DNA of 64,000 nucleotides, taken from the NCBI GenBank assembly GCA_030770425.1, contig JASJFT010000002.1, positions 434,001-498,000 of the forward strand, given 5' to 3'. Shown piece by piece: positions 35,960 to 48,211 of this stretch. The position numbers and the translations under genes were made by a program. Origin of the DNA: Darksidea phi (taxonomy: Eukaryota; Ascomycota; Dothideomycetes; Pleosporales; Lentitheciaceae). The notes under the pieces are model-generated. The model ran no database searches. It was not told the DNA's origin and was given only the letters and a program-made list of their open reading frames with translations. Within the stretch, counting starts at the first letter, position 1. Each line of letters opens with the position of its first letter.

Positions 35960-38900
35960 AGAATGGACATTGTCTACAATCTGGGCAGGGACCGGATAAG
36001 AGCATGAACATAATGGGAGTCTATCATATCAGGAGCGGCATGGAACGGGGATACCTGGGTTGCATATTGGCATGGGCTAGGACATCAGCATCGCAGCATC
36101 ATCATATCGAGCGGCTTTATGATTGTGGCATTTAGCGTGGGCGTCGCGTTGTCCGGTTGGTTTTTTCATTCTCTCTTTCTCTGTGCTTCATCTGCATGGC
36201 CTTCTCGATTCAATAATATCATAGCGAGCGGTTTTCTTTCTTCCTCTCATCGATACACCCCATTGGCGGCAGCAGCATGATTGTGCATTTTCAGCGTTTT
36301 CGTCATTTCCTTGGACTACCCCCCTTCTCAGCTTGTTCTTATCACATATCTAAGCATCATGGTATCTTTGAAGCGAACAGTATCTTCACATGTTTGTTTT
36401 GATAGAGGAACCTTTTCAGAAAAAACAAAGTATATAATAGAAGAAACCACGTTGCACCCTCTGCTACGGACTACGTAGGAAATAGAGATACACCCATACG
36501 GGCCCACATTCTACGCTCTACACCTCTGTCAAAAATTTCTCGCCCCCTTTACCCCATTCTCACTACTGCGAGAAACAGGGCACCCCATGCTTCCGATGGC
36601 GGTGAATCACCCGACTTCGCGATGACGTATTCGGCCGGAGAACGTTCAACAAAATGCGGTCAAAGTGCAGAACAACGCAACACCTCACCGTTGTTTACGT
36701 GGCTTGCCGTTCCCACCGCGTCGATGAGTTGTCACTGCTCTCACTCATCTTTCTTTTACACCCCTGTCGCCTCCTTCTCCCGGTCAAGATTTCGAGGCGG
36801 AGTCATACACCACAAAACCCAAGCCTCATTATTTTTGGCCAGCCTGGCAATGCAGGCTGGCATGGAGGCGCCTAAAAAAATTGCCATGACTGTCCGATAT
36901 GGATTCTGACACCCCTGGCCCACCACCCGCTACAGTGTTCTCGAGCAATTCTTAGAACGGGGGTTTGGGAAACTGCATTTAGTCTGTGGAGATGACAGAG
37001 CGAGGGGTCCCATGTAGGGCAAGCTAGCACGCATGAAACACGCTCACGGAGGCCAATCCCTGCAAAAAATTGACATGTTCATGCCTGGCGACGAAACTGC
37101 GCGGAAGAAGCAAAGAATAACTTTTACTTTTCACGAAAATAGTAGGGAATTGGCGCCATACTCTCGGCGCATGCTCGGACTTCCAAATAGGAATTAGAGA
37201 GGCAAGGGAGCGGTATTTTTTGGCGCCGCGGCGAGAGAAAGACGGCATGAACAGGTGTGTAATGGTGAAACTGACTGGGCGGCATAGAAGGTGGATAGAA
37301 GGCATGGAAGGTATCCACGGCTTCCGCGGAATCGCGTTGACGGGCGGGTAGAAGGACTTGATGCACTGGTGTCCTCGGAGCGAGGGTCCGTTCATGTCAC
37401 TAACCAGCTGTGACACGGTTGTGGGACTGCGAACATGTTCAAACAAATTTATGCAAGCGCTTGACGCCATGTATTGCCGTAGCGGAGGCACGGCGAGTGC
37501 TTCGAGAAGCATCTGTAACGGTAGCGTCAGTTATCTTGAGAGAGGCTCGTGAACCGGCCGAGCTGTCGTGAGACTGTAATTTGCCCATTACGCACGACTC
37601 CGGCGTGTGCATGACCATCTTGGGTGCCCTCTAAGGAACACTGGGACCGTAGTCTCCAGCCCTCTAAAGGAACAAGAATCCCTGAAATCTCGTCCTAGAT
37701 ATGAGCATCCCATCACTTTCCTCCATGCTTCTGCCAGTGATTTTCTCTCCGACACCCCTCCATTTCTCAAACCGCTAGTAACGCCATCCAAAGTTCAAGC
37801 TGAGACGGCATGACGAACACAAGTTGCCCGTCAGACACCCCGAACGGGTGGAGCAGTGGCTGTTACGGGACACCTTCTGCATTAACTCATGACGAACCGC
37901 TATTAGAATCAAAGGGGCAGTCGCTCCGTTCACATGGGAGGGAGGAAATTCGACAAGACGAGACAGGCTTGGGATCTAGCGTCGAGCGTTCGTTCAAAGT
38001 TCGGCTGCGGGGGACCTGAGGCGAAAATTTAGTATGCGATTCAATTCTCTGCGCACGACTCGAGACGACGCGATGCGAAAGGGAGTGAGTCTCATTTCAG
38101 CATCAACCAAAGGTCAACTGCCGACCATAGAAATCATCTTCGGATGAAGGGGGCGGCGAAAGTCGGGCCGTACAATACTCGCCATACCTAACATTAGCCA
38201 CAACAGGCGGGTACACTACGAGTAAGCGCCTCCAGCATGATCGCACCAGTGCACTAGAACCAGCCGCTCAGTTCTTTTGCCTCAGGCATCCGACACTAGT
38301 TAGGAAGGCGGAGCGCGGAGGCTTCGTAGCGTGGCGCGGACTGACTCGTGGCAGAACATCGCTCAACATGGCCGAGGGAGCGAGATGAACTGTCCTTGAC
38401 ATGGGCTGGATACCGGGCCATGATCGCGGTTGTTATCGTGAGTTGTAGCACATGTGTTGGCAGACACTTTGGGGGAAATTGCATGGATGTTGGGCTGTAG
38501 GAAGCTTGGGCATGAAGAGAGAAACAGCTGCGTTCTGCGCTGTCTTCGCGAGGGAAGGTGGCAGGATGACCGAACTACGCAGTATTGAAATGCTGCAGGT
38601 CGAACTTTGGACGGCTGAACAGTGGCTAACGCGTTCATCATGAACTGGCTGTCGGCAATGACAGCACCGTGGCCTGACAACTGGTAAGGCGCCCTACTGT
38701 GGAGGACCAAAGCACGACGGACTAGAGCATGAGATCATGGGCTCATGATGGGAGAGAAAGATGGTCGTAAAGCCACCCTGAACGAGATAGTCTCCGATCA
38801 GACACCTATTGCCGTTCCATCTAAGGTAGCCAAAGTAGAGACCCTCTGATAATGACCCTGCTAGTACTGCATCCTTTGTGGTGTCATGGATAGTGGTCGG

Positions 38901-40625
38901 AAGGGTGCTGACTTTCTGGCTCTTTCTCCATGCACCATCGCTCGGATTTCAGCACCACGTCACTTTCATCCACGCGCCTCAACGATCGCCACTTCTCAGA
39001 TCCGATTCAATATCTAGGCACAGATCAATCGGCATTATCCGTCCGCCCACATGTATTGCGGTGCCACTTCGACGCCAAATCAGGAACAACAGGGCCGTCG
39101 CACAACACCGTCACAGCTCCAGACTCAAAATACAAAACCACGGCGCCACTCATAAACCCCTTAATCGGTCCACAACGACGTCTTCACCGGACGATATACA
39201 TCACTTGTCGCTTCCTCACCGCCCTACACCGCCTATCATCCTCCCTTCCGGCATCGTTTCGGATCGCCTGACGCCATGTCGCCATGCCTGTACCCGAGCG
39301 AGAGCTCGATAGTGACTTTCGGCCACCCCGTTCGCCCAATGCTCAAGCAGACGCCAATCGCCCCGAGTCCAGCCATTGAGCGGGAGACCCGCCCGGCCGC
39401 CACTTCCACACGGTTCAGCTCGCAAGCTTTCCAGCAGCCTACCTCTCATACACCCCGTCACTGTTACACAACGTGGAGAAAGCGGGAAAGGAAGAGTCAG
39501 AGCACACCGGGCGGTACGAGAGGCAACCAGTCACACACGCAGTGCTAGAGAGGAGTGCGGTCTTGTGGTAGTACGAGCCTGCGGGCGGGAGGCGCCTTTC
39601 CCTGTGCCTGTCAGCGTTCCACAACAGTAGCGGCAGGCTGTCAGAACTCTGAGCGAACGCGAGCTGTCACTGATTCAGTTCGCTTGGTGGCGAAAGGCGT
39701 GAGAAGCCCAACGATATTGCCCTTCAGGAGAAATGCACAGCTCCGTCTTTTTTTCGGACTGCTCCCAACCAGTGAACAGTACCCTCCGCCGCTCATCCCC
39801 CCACAGATCGCCCGTAATCATCACGCGCCCCCGCATCTCCACCACACGCCCACTGTACTAAAATGCTGTGAATGAACAAGCTATTCCCGTTGTGTAGAAT
39901 GTGACATCAGTCCAAGACTCTGAAGGCTTTCCGGCATCTTGTCTGTACGACATCGCTCCGCCACCTCCTCCACGTACACTCAGACCAAAGGAGAAGGACG
40001 AGAACGGAACGGGAAGCCGTGCCGATCAAGCAACCGACATCCTAGCATATTGAATGATGATAGAATCGGTGTGGCGGTGAGGGTGGGTGAAAGTCGGTGA
40101 GAGGGTGCTATGTTTAGGTTGTTCGGAGAGTGGCTGGGGGAAAGGAACAGGGAGAGATGCAAGGCACTGTACCGGCTCTGAACGGGCAGGAATTGCTGAT
40201 AAACTTTTGAATGGAAGAAGAGCAAGACGACCATCGCACGCGGGATTGAAAATACCCACACACAATCATCCTACTCTTGTCTAGTCCAAGGGCAATTTAA
40301 GAAGCTGTCCAAAGGCTACACTAACCTAGGCGAACATGTACGCCGAGCGCTAAATGCGCAGGTCAGTCATTGTTGGTCTTGGCCTTGGTCCGATCCGCCT
40401 ACCAGCCCACTACCGACCTGCACCCACAAGCGCTAGAAGATAACCGAAACCCGGGATGCAGGCCAGAAAACAAAAGCCTTGAAATCTTGAAATCCACCAT
40501 GACTTATCATACATTCTTGCCGACCGGAACGAAAGTCGTCACCGCCAAACGCCCTCTTCACCGCCGCATCGCTACTTAAAACATAGACACAAGAAAACAA
40601 GTCAATGCGGAGGACATTAAGACGT

Positions 40626-43232
40626 CTACTCTTCTGCTTGTACCTGGCTCTCGAATGCTTGCGCGAAGAAAATGCGACTAGTGCCGGTGCCCACATTCTT
40701 GATGCTGTATGTGTTGCCTATGAACTATCGTCAGTAGATCCGTATGCACGATTGGCGCCCAAATACAGCGCTGGGGAGAAAGCGGCAATTTAGAGAAGCA
40801 CCAGTGCAACAACTCGTAAGGACAAAAGACGCAGCAAAAGAAGGGGGCTCGTGCGGTAGCCGCGCGAATGACAGCGAAACGATGCGCAACAAGGTGGCAT
40901 GTTACACAGCATGCGGGCAATCCTGCGCCACCCACATTTCTGCAGCTGTGACGGAGCTTCTCGCTTGCCCTGGTCTCCGATTGTGTGACAAAGTGTGTGA
41001 AGGACGATGCAAAGTGCCACGAACCGTTGTCGAACCAGGGGATAAGCATAAAGTGACAGCCGTCGTGCAGAATAGGGAATGCGTTAAGATGCAAAGTATA
41101 TCGGCTTTGAAGGGGGGCGAAAAGAAAATGTGGCAGTGAAGACATCGTAAGAAAGAAGAGAAAACACTTACCACGAGGAACTTGCCATACACCACCCCGA
41201 TGCACCACGAACTGGTTTTCATGTATTTTGACCTGCACAACGCCGCTTTGGACGTGGAAACACATGTGCATGCGTCGAGCGTTCTTGGTACGCTTCATCT
41301 GATCAGGCCCAAGCTCAACGAAGCCCCAGCTCAGGAAGCTGTCCTCGCCCGCAGATCCCAGCTTGTGATATCTAAATGATCCGTCTGCAACCTCGACAGG
41401 ATTGATGCCCTTGTGCGCCCAGGCAATGTCTGTGAGAATAAGCATAGTTTGATTAACGTACTGGAGGATATCATACTTGTTTCGAGGAGCTCGTTCGATG
41501 AGATTTCCGTTGCAGGATCAAAATCCTTGTAGCGGCCCTCAAAGACACCTTCTAGCTCCCATGGCTCGAGCTCAACCTCTTCCTCTTCTTCGAGAGCTAC
41601 AAGTCGTTGCTTTTTGCCCTTGTACCGGTGACTGCTCTGTTTGCGCGGAACGGGTTCCTCGCGTGCGTTCTTGACAATCGCTTGCATGTTTCCTTGATCA
41701 TCGTACAAGACTGATTCGTTTCGCCAGAAGTCGATGGGTTTCACGCGATGCCTGCCTGTCCGACCAACTCGAGCAACTGATTCTGGATCAAGTTCGCGGA
41801 AGACTGATAGGTGGCGACCACGACCGAATCGTGAGCCTACGGACGTAGTTGACATTTGATCGAAGTCGGCTTTTGATACAGGCTTCCCGTGTACGTCAAC
41901 AAGCCTGCCACTTTCAAGTGCATTAACTTCCGGTTCTTTCGTAGGCGGCTTGGCTTCTGGCTTCTTCTTAGGTTTCCCTACCACCTTAGGTTTTTTGAAA
42001 ATGGGCTGCTCTGCCTCCTTCTCTGTCTCTTTCTGCTTCTTCTCCTCTGCGGGAACCGGCTGCTCAACCTGGGGTTTAGCTTTAGGGGGTCGCCCTCTTC
42101 GTCTGGCGGCCACGGGAGGAGTCTCCGTCTGCTCAGAAGCTCCCGCAGAGACATCTAACATAGTACCTGGTTCATCCTCTGTGATCTCTGAGACGCGTTT
42201 TGACCTCCGGGGTTGTGCGGTTAATGCCGCCACTGCTCTCTTGCCTTTCTTCTGCGTTTCAAGAGTCTGTGCCTGTGGTGCCCCGCGTCTCCGCGACTGC
42301 GGCGCCTCCTGCTCTTCTTCGGCTGATGGCTCCATTACCTCGCTCTTCCGCTTCTTGCCCCTCTTCACTGGCCGTTTCAGAGATTCCGGGAGGACTTCGG
42401 ACTCTTCCACCGCCTCAGAGACTTCAACTTCGGCCGGAGTGATAGTTTCATTGCCTATATCCACAACGTAGCTCTCCTCCGCAACCCCGTTGAATACGAC
42501 CGAACCTTCCGTCTCTATGACTTCTTCTTGTATACTTTCTTCCAGAATCTCGCTCTGTGCGCGGCTAGGAGATGGCTCAAGCTCGTAAATATCCGCACGC
42601 TTTCCGCGCCGCATGCCCGACCCGCTCAAAGCCGGCGTCTCCTGTAGGCTAGACTCTTCCTCCTGCTCAAAATCGAGGAGTCGATTGACTGCAGGGTGTG
42701 ATGCGGCGCGAATTGGGCTCGAAGTATCGTTCATGGACAGCGTGCGGGGTCCCATAGACGATTGTCGACGGGGCGAAGAACCAAGCGCCGTCTTCATTGG
42801 CGAGCGCGCTTTTGGGGGAGGAAGGTGTGTTCGGCTGTTGCGCAAGAGGTGGGTAGAGGTGGCTAGTTCTGGAATAGAACCTGCGATTGGTGTCAGATAC
42901 GATACTCCGGTGATGTATGCCGCGCATAATGCGCACAGCTCTCATATACGTACTCTCTTGTATGTCCATAGACTCTGACTCTGTGACCGTGTCTCCCGTC
43001 CGGCTTAAAGGCGCGCGTTTTGGCGAGCTCTTTGCCGGCGAAGAGAATATGCCGGAGATCGGCTCCAGGCCGTGCTCATCGCGCACGCCTCTATCTTCAA
43101 GCGTGATTCCAGTTTTCCTAGTCCAACTGTCAGATGTTGCGCGTCAGTGTTGCTGCGCTCCGCTTACCGTCCCTGGACGCCGACATCGTAGAACTGATTC
43201 TCGCGATTTTCACGTTTCCTCGAAGGCGCCAT
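40626..43232 (-). CDS. mif2: CENP-C / Mif2 inner-kinetochore protein
   Basis: Binds the CENP-A nucleosome at centromeres and recruits outer kinetochore proteins. Five exons: 43168-43232, 42954-43117, 41477-42880, 41172-41429 and 40626-40717, total 660 aa. The N-terminus is family-like (ENQFYDVGVQGRKTG, then GLEPISGIFSSP). The middle is acidic and Lys/Pro-rich, with an AT-hook-like RRRGRPPKAK at about 336-345. The CENP-C motif is at about 449-462, GRTGRHRVKPIDFW; the usual first Arg-Arg-Ser is here Gly-Arg-Thr, and Tyr is Phe. The C-terminal cupin fold (about 530-655) that dimerises Mif2 is intact: MHMCFHVQSGVVQV, GGVWQVPRGNTYSI, RIFFAQAFE. The last intron (40718-41171, 454 bp) is long for this gene set. 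Start ATG is the first in frame. Confidence 0.95.
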
Positions 43233-44552
43233 GTTGAAGAGTATGGATTATACGCGAGCGAACACTGTGTGCATAGCTTGACGCGTCGTTGGTTGGCTAA
43301 TTAGCGTTCGAGGGGAAAGGTTGTTGTTTGTGGGACGTGTTTCGATGGCGCTAAACAACGTAGACTAGTGAACTCAAGGGCTTGGCACTACATTCCGTCA
43401 CAGTTTAAGCCACTAGATATTCACGATTTTACATTTTACGATACTTTCTGGGCGTATCCCACGGAAGCTGATCTAATTCGCCTGCCGGAAAAATACGTTG
43501 AGAAGCAAAGCTTGCTCCTTGTCTAAGCGGACGCTAGAGACTTCGTTACAACTGCAGAAGGAGGCAGCATTTACGATCTATCGAATCGTCAAAAGCCGTG
43601 ATATTGGCACGTATATAGAGTGCCACCGCCACGTTCGGGAGAGTGCGGGAGTCAAGAAATGTACTTAGGATATATCATAATTTACCACTCTGTCGCAACA
43701 CTATCCACGACAAACAACGTTACACTCATTCGTCCGTTTTATCAACATCCACTCCGTACTAGACGCTTTTAACCAATAATTCGAAACTTGCCCGAACTAA
43801 TTCAAACCATCATAGGAGCCGGTCCTAGCTAACCCAGCTATGTCCGCAGGCTCCTAGAAGAATCTCGGAAATCATTCCTTTGGTCTTAGCAACGGCATGA
43901 GGAAGCGCCGCGATAATTGAGGGGCATAATGGAGAAACGAAATTGGCGTTATAATAAAAATCAATAGTTCACCCGTTTTAGCGTTAGTGTATGGTCGTTG
44001 GCCTAACAGCAGTGGGACTGAGGTCGCAAATTCATTTTGCAATCAGACACGAGAGATGACAAGCCATAAGACTGGTGAATGTCCATCCAACAAAGCGGAC
44101 AGGACATTGAATTCCATGAATCCCTACGTGGCCGTCCATCTGCATCCAAACGCTTTTCGCTGGCCGCAATAGATCACTGACGAAACATCAACTGGCTCCC
44201 ATTGCTCTGCCTCCAAAGACTCCGCTCCCCCCATCTTCCACCGAATGCAAGATCTTTCTCAAGACTTTTCCGTAAGAACCTTTCTCTTGACGATTGGGCC
44301 AACCAGTCAAGAACCGAGTCGAATAATGCCGGGCGATGAAATGATGCATTTGTGCGCAAGGGTCGAAAGACGGCTGTCAGCCGCAAACTGAGAACATATA
44401 CAATGAAAGGAAAACTCGTAATCGTGTCGATGGCTCGTAAGTCGTGTGCTTACTCTCTAAGCAGGCGAGACCCCCTTCTAGGTCTGAAGGCATTCGTCCC
44501 AAGCGTACAATCAGACCAAGATCAGAGAAGCGACGACGGGCAGAACGGGAAT
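43233..44552. other. Intergenic: Mif2 upstream, CCHC gene downstream flank
   Basis: About 1.3 kb, AT-richer than the genes between roughly 43380 and 44180. Short frames only (up to 61-70 codons). Nothing recognised. Confidence 0.5.
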
Positions 44553-45447
44553 TTAGTTGGGGCAGGCATTTTGAACGTGGCCAGGCTGCTTGCAACGGTA
44601 GCACACGCGCTCGGTCGAGGTCTCGGACGGGCAGTCTCGCGACAAATGGCCGACTTCGCCGCCTATGCAGCATATTAGCAATGTACGTCGAATCTAAGAC
44701 TTGGCTTACAGTTGTAGCACTTCTGGCCTTGGGTGCAATCGCGGCTCATGTGGCCGAAGCCGCCGCAAGAGTAGCAGGTGGTCTGCCTAGGGCCACCGAA
44801 TCCGCCACCACCACCAGCGGCACCGCCGCCGTAGCCTCCACCATAACCGCCGCCGCCGTAGCTACCGCCGCCTTGGGTACAGTTCCTAGCAATGTGACCC
44901 CGCTTGCCGCACTTGTAGCATTCCTGGCCACCACCACCGCCCACGGGCGCGGCACCGCCGTCCTTGGTGCATTCGCGGCTGATGTGACCAGTACCACCGC
45001 AGCGGTAGCAGCTCTTCTCGGCCTGAGGAGCAGTGCACTCGCGGCTCAGATGACCCTTCTCGCCGCAGTTATAGCAAGTGGGGTTGCCCTTGCTAGGACA
45101 GTCGGCCGCGCGATGAGCTGGGTCGCCACCTAGTAAAATAATAAGCCAAAGTTCTAGACGCATCAACGAGTTCGCAAAAAAGGTCAATTAGTCGCTAGCA
45201 ACCGAGCAAAAACGGAGCCGGAAAAAGAGACAGGTAGGAGCGGATATTGGCGGTAACAAGTCACATGACGTAAGGCCCAAATTGGGATTCCGTGTCGGAT
45301 CGGTACTCATGACGTTGATGCCCCTAACTCCGCACATAAGTGCCAAATGGCAGCCCGGCCTAGTGGGTTGCGAGGGAGGATAAGTCTCAACGTACAGTTG
45401 TAGCAGCCACGGCCGCCGCCAGCGCCTCCAGCAGCTTGGTAATCCAT
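44553..45447 (-). CDS. gis2: Seven-knuckle CCHC zinc-finger nucleic-acid-binding protein (Gis2/Byr3/CNBP)
   Basis: Cytoplasmic RNA-binding protein family linked to translation control and stress granules. Exons 45396-45447, 44710-45129 and 44553-44662 give 193 aa, with introns of 266 and 47 bp. Seven C-x2-C-x4-H-x4-C knuckles are read in order: [84 protein letters not shown] and [15 protein letters not shown] Gly/Tyr-rich linker of about 35 residues separates knuckles 4 and 5. Both introns interrupt a knuckle at the same place: after CYN, inside the second Cys codon (T/GT and T/GC). The start MDYQAAGG is the only nearby Met. Confidence 0.96.
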
Positions 45448-46274
45448 ATTGACTGTAATGGTCGATGCTGAACCTGGATGGCGTAAGTACCATGTTGACG
45501 ACGGCGCACGCGGTGGCATGCGGACTCACCTTGAAGGTCCTAAAGTGGGGTATAAGGTGAAAGTAATGTATCGCAAAGAGACGTATCAAACTTTCGTATT
45601 CGTAGAAGCAAGGTCTGCGCCAATTGGGTCGTGGAGACGTAAATCTGTCGTGGATGTGGAAGAAGGCGAGGGGACCTCGAGAGAAAATATCTGCCCGCAA
45701 AAGTGGCAGGTGTGGGCGGAGCCGTGCGCGAGCCGCTAATCCCAGAGCAGCTAGCGCAGCGTTAACAGCCTACAGCCGCGCCTGGACAACGTGGATCAAC
45801 TGTTGTCACATCCTGTGTGGCGGCTGCAGGTGCTAGAAATACATGTATGCATGTGAGTGCTCCACATTCATAGATGTCTCGCATATCCGTTGACTGTGTA
45901 TGAAGAGCCGCACATTACTTTGTTTGTTTCAACAGCGACTGACATAATCCTAGCCGTCGTTGTCCCGTCCCACGGCATCGCGCAGCTCTAGGTAATGACA
46001 CCGCTAGTCGGACAACGAAAGCAGCCAGCTGGCGGTGGTGACTGGCCACAGGATGGCAGGTTCCCGCCTTCAGACTGCTCACGGGTACAGCGGCCGGTGA
46101 GAATGCTTCGGGCATTCCTGCATTCTAGGAACTTCCACCGCATCGCTGTTGGCGGCTCGGCGGAGAATTTGTGGACGTTCGTCATATTATGCTCGGTCTT
46201 CCAGGAACTTCTAAAGCGTCAACATTGTGAGTCCAGAGTCATCGTCTGAGAATGGAGATTGTTTCCTTAGTGCA
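45448..46274. other. Intergenic: CCHC gene promoter and F-box gene 3' flank
   Basis: A possible leader-intron donor (AAG/GTGAGTCC near 45530 on -) lies upstream of the CCHC gene start. No other gene supported. Confidence 0.45.
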
Positions 46275-47965
46275 TCAAGTAAAGTCGTACACTACGAGCG
46301 CTTGACTGCCCTCACTCTTTTCACGGAGTACGATGACACTTTGCTCGTCAAAACCAACCCACCCTCGACTTACTGTAGCATCATCGAAGCTCTGGTCAAG
46401 GGCGTAACGAAGACCAATTTTCTGCAAAGGTTCGTCGTCTGCGATGCTGCTGGGCGAATCGGTTCCTCTGGACGGCTGTACCCTTACGCTACGTCGTTGA
46501 TTTGCCGAAGAGTTCATGCCCCCTTCAAGATCCCATACTCTTAATTCATCGCCCAAACGGCTGACTGATACAGCTTTACCTCTCATACCGACGTAAGCAC
46601 CAGAGACAGAAGATGTGTGCCCCCACAAGCGAGTTCCGGGGCTGATCGAAAGCGATGATGACGTTGACTTGACAAGGTACAGGGAGAGAGTATTGTCTGG
46701 GTGTGCTGCGAGCAAATAGGGATGCGAATATGACAGAGAGGTCGGTTTGGAGTTGCCTGCTGTACCTCTCAAAGGTCCTCGAGATCCACCGGGAAATGGC
46801 GATGATGACCGAGTTGTTGACGAAGACATGGAGCGCTGTCCGGATAGTTTGTGATAATGGTCATCAGTGGCTGTTGCTAGCCGAGATTCGAGTAGTTCTC
46901 CATTGTGCGAGATCCGCATCTCTTGAATACCCACAGTCCAGCCAGAAAGATAGGTAGGTAAAGCGTATGCGATAGCAGCGGTCATACTCGTAGTACTCGA
47001 ACGGATCGATAGCGATACCGGCGGCCAGACTGTGTGGGATTGTAGAGAATACAGAAGTCGGGGAGTGTCCAAGGCATCGTCGGAACCGTCATCCAGAAAA
47101 ATGTATACTGACAGTAATTGACTCTCCGTCATTGTAAGTAGATAGCCTGCGGAATATGCGATAGCCGAGAGCATGCCGTTAGTAGACGAGGGATGCTCAA
47201 ACAGTGTCTTGAATGTCTTCGCCTCTTTTCTGAGCTCATAGATTTTGAAAGAGCCATTTGCAAAGCCTATGACGACCCTTTCGTGGCCAGTACTTTTCAG
47301 GTGCGCGTCTATCGCCATCGATGTTGGTAAACATAGGGTATCGGTGTCGCTCTGGAGCAGCGGGGTCAGTGCTATCAACTCGTGCTCTGCCCGCGTACTG
47401 AATGCTCGTAGACCGGATATCGAGTCGGCTGTGTATATCGTACTATTCGACATCATGACGAGTAGCGGCGGATCCGGTGGGCGCTCTGCGACGACAATCT
47501 CACTGACAGCACCACATTGTCCTTGAGACCAGTTATGCCGTAGCCTGTACTGCTGCTTCCAGTCGGTGCCTGGGCCATTTCTGATGAGATGCCCATCATC
47601 CAGCCATTTTGACAGCTTCGACGAGTAGCGTAGGTGATCGGAGGCGGCGCGTCTGTCTTTGATCCCAGGTATGCGTGTGGCCCGGGGAAGCACGAACTGC
47701 TTGTAGTATGCTGCTTTCCATAGTTCTGAGTCAACAGCTAGACGTCCCAGCTTCTTCGATACTCTGTAGACTGATCAATATACAAATAGTCACGACAGAG
47801 CTAGGGGCCTTACCGTTGGCATACGAGTAGAGTAGACACCGGTGCAAATGAGAGAATGCGCACAAGTAGCTCGTCGCTCAAGTTTGAAAAACTGTCCGTT
47901 GATAGGACTCTACGCACCTTCGCGCGTTTCTCACTGCAACTATCTTCTTCCCACGCCCGCTTCAT
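46275..47965 (-). CDS. F-box protein with WD-like C-terminal region
   Basis: Probably an SCF ubiquitin-ligase substrate receptor. Exons 47814-47965 and 46275-47763 (50-bp intron GTAAGG...ACAG) give 546 aa. The F-box covers about residues 28-72 and is split by the intron: SNLSDELLVRILSFAPVSTL, then CQRVSKKLGRLAVDSELWK. After a linker containing a DUF-like RYSSKLSKWL segment, residues about 120-545 read as a beta-propeller: GFANGSFKIYELR, HPYLLAAHPDNTLSLYLV, and RLWGHTSSVSGAYVGMRGKAVSVSRLGDELRVWDLE. The start is the Met of MKRAWEEDS, next to a basic stretch; a longer frame to 48070 exists. Substrate is unknown. Divergent from the Sae2 gene by 246 bp. Confidence 0.85.
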
Positions 47966-48211
47966 ACTGAGGTGTGATTCTCTGGGTGGATTGCGAAGTT
48001 GCCCCACGACCGAACGATGGCGGGTCATGGGCCGTGCACTGCCAAGAGCCAAGACAATACTCGTGACCACGCGCTAGCTCTCCAGAGCCGTTCTTCCACG
48101 GACTGCCAGGCAGCCGACATGATCCAGGAGCAAATCACGCCCGCACCGACGAATCTCGGGACGAGAGTGCCAGTCATCAGCTTTCATGAATTGGCAGAGA
48201 ACAAATAGAGA

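Larger units (their letters stand above)
35785..40625. other. 4.8-kb convergent gene-free region
   Basis: The longest unexplained stretch, between the 3' ends of the Myb and Mif2 genes. It starts with a 7-bp stem hairpin (35843-35866) and an AAGG repeat (35934-35959), then a pyrimidine-rich stretch near 36150-36560. Frames reach 162 codons (37024-37512, -) and 144 codons (38878-39312, +) but none shows motifs, intron signals or consistent composition. No transposon ends, tRNA or rRNA seen. Confidence 0.45.
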
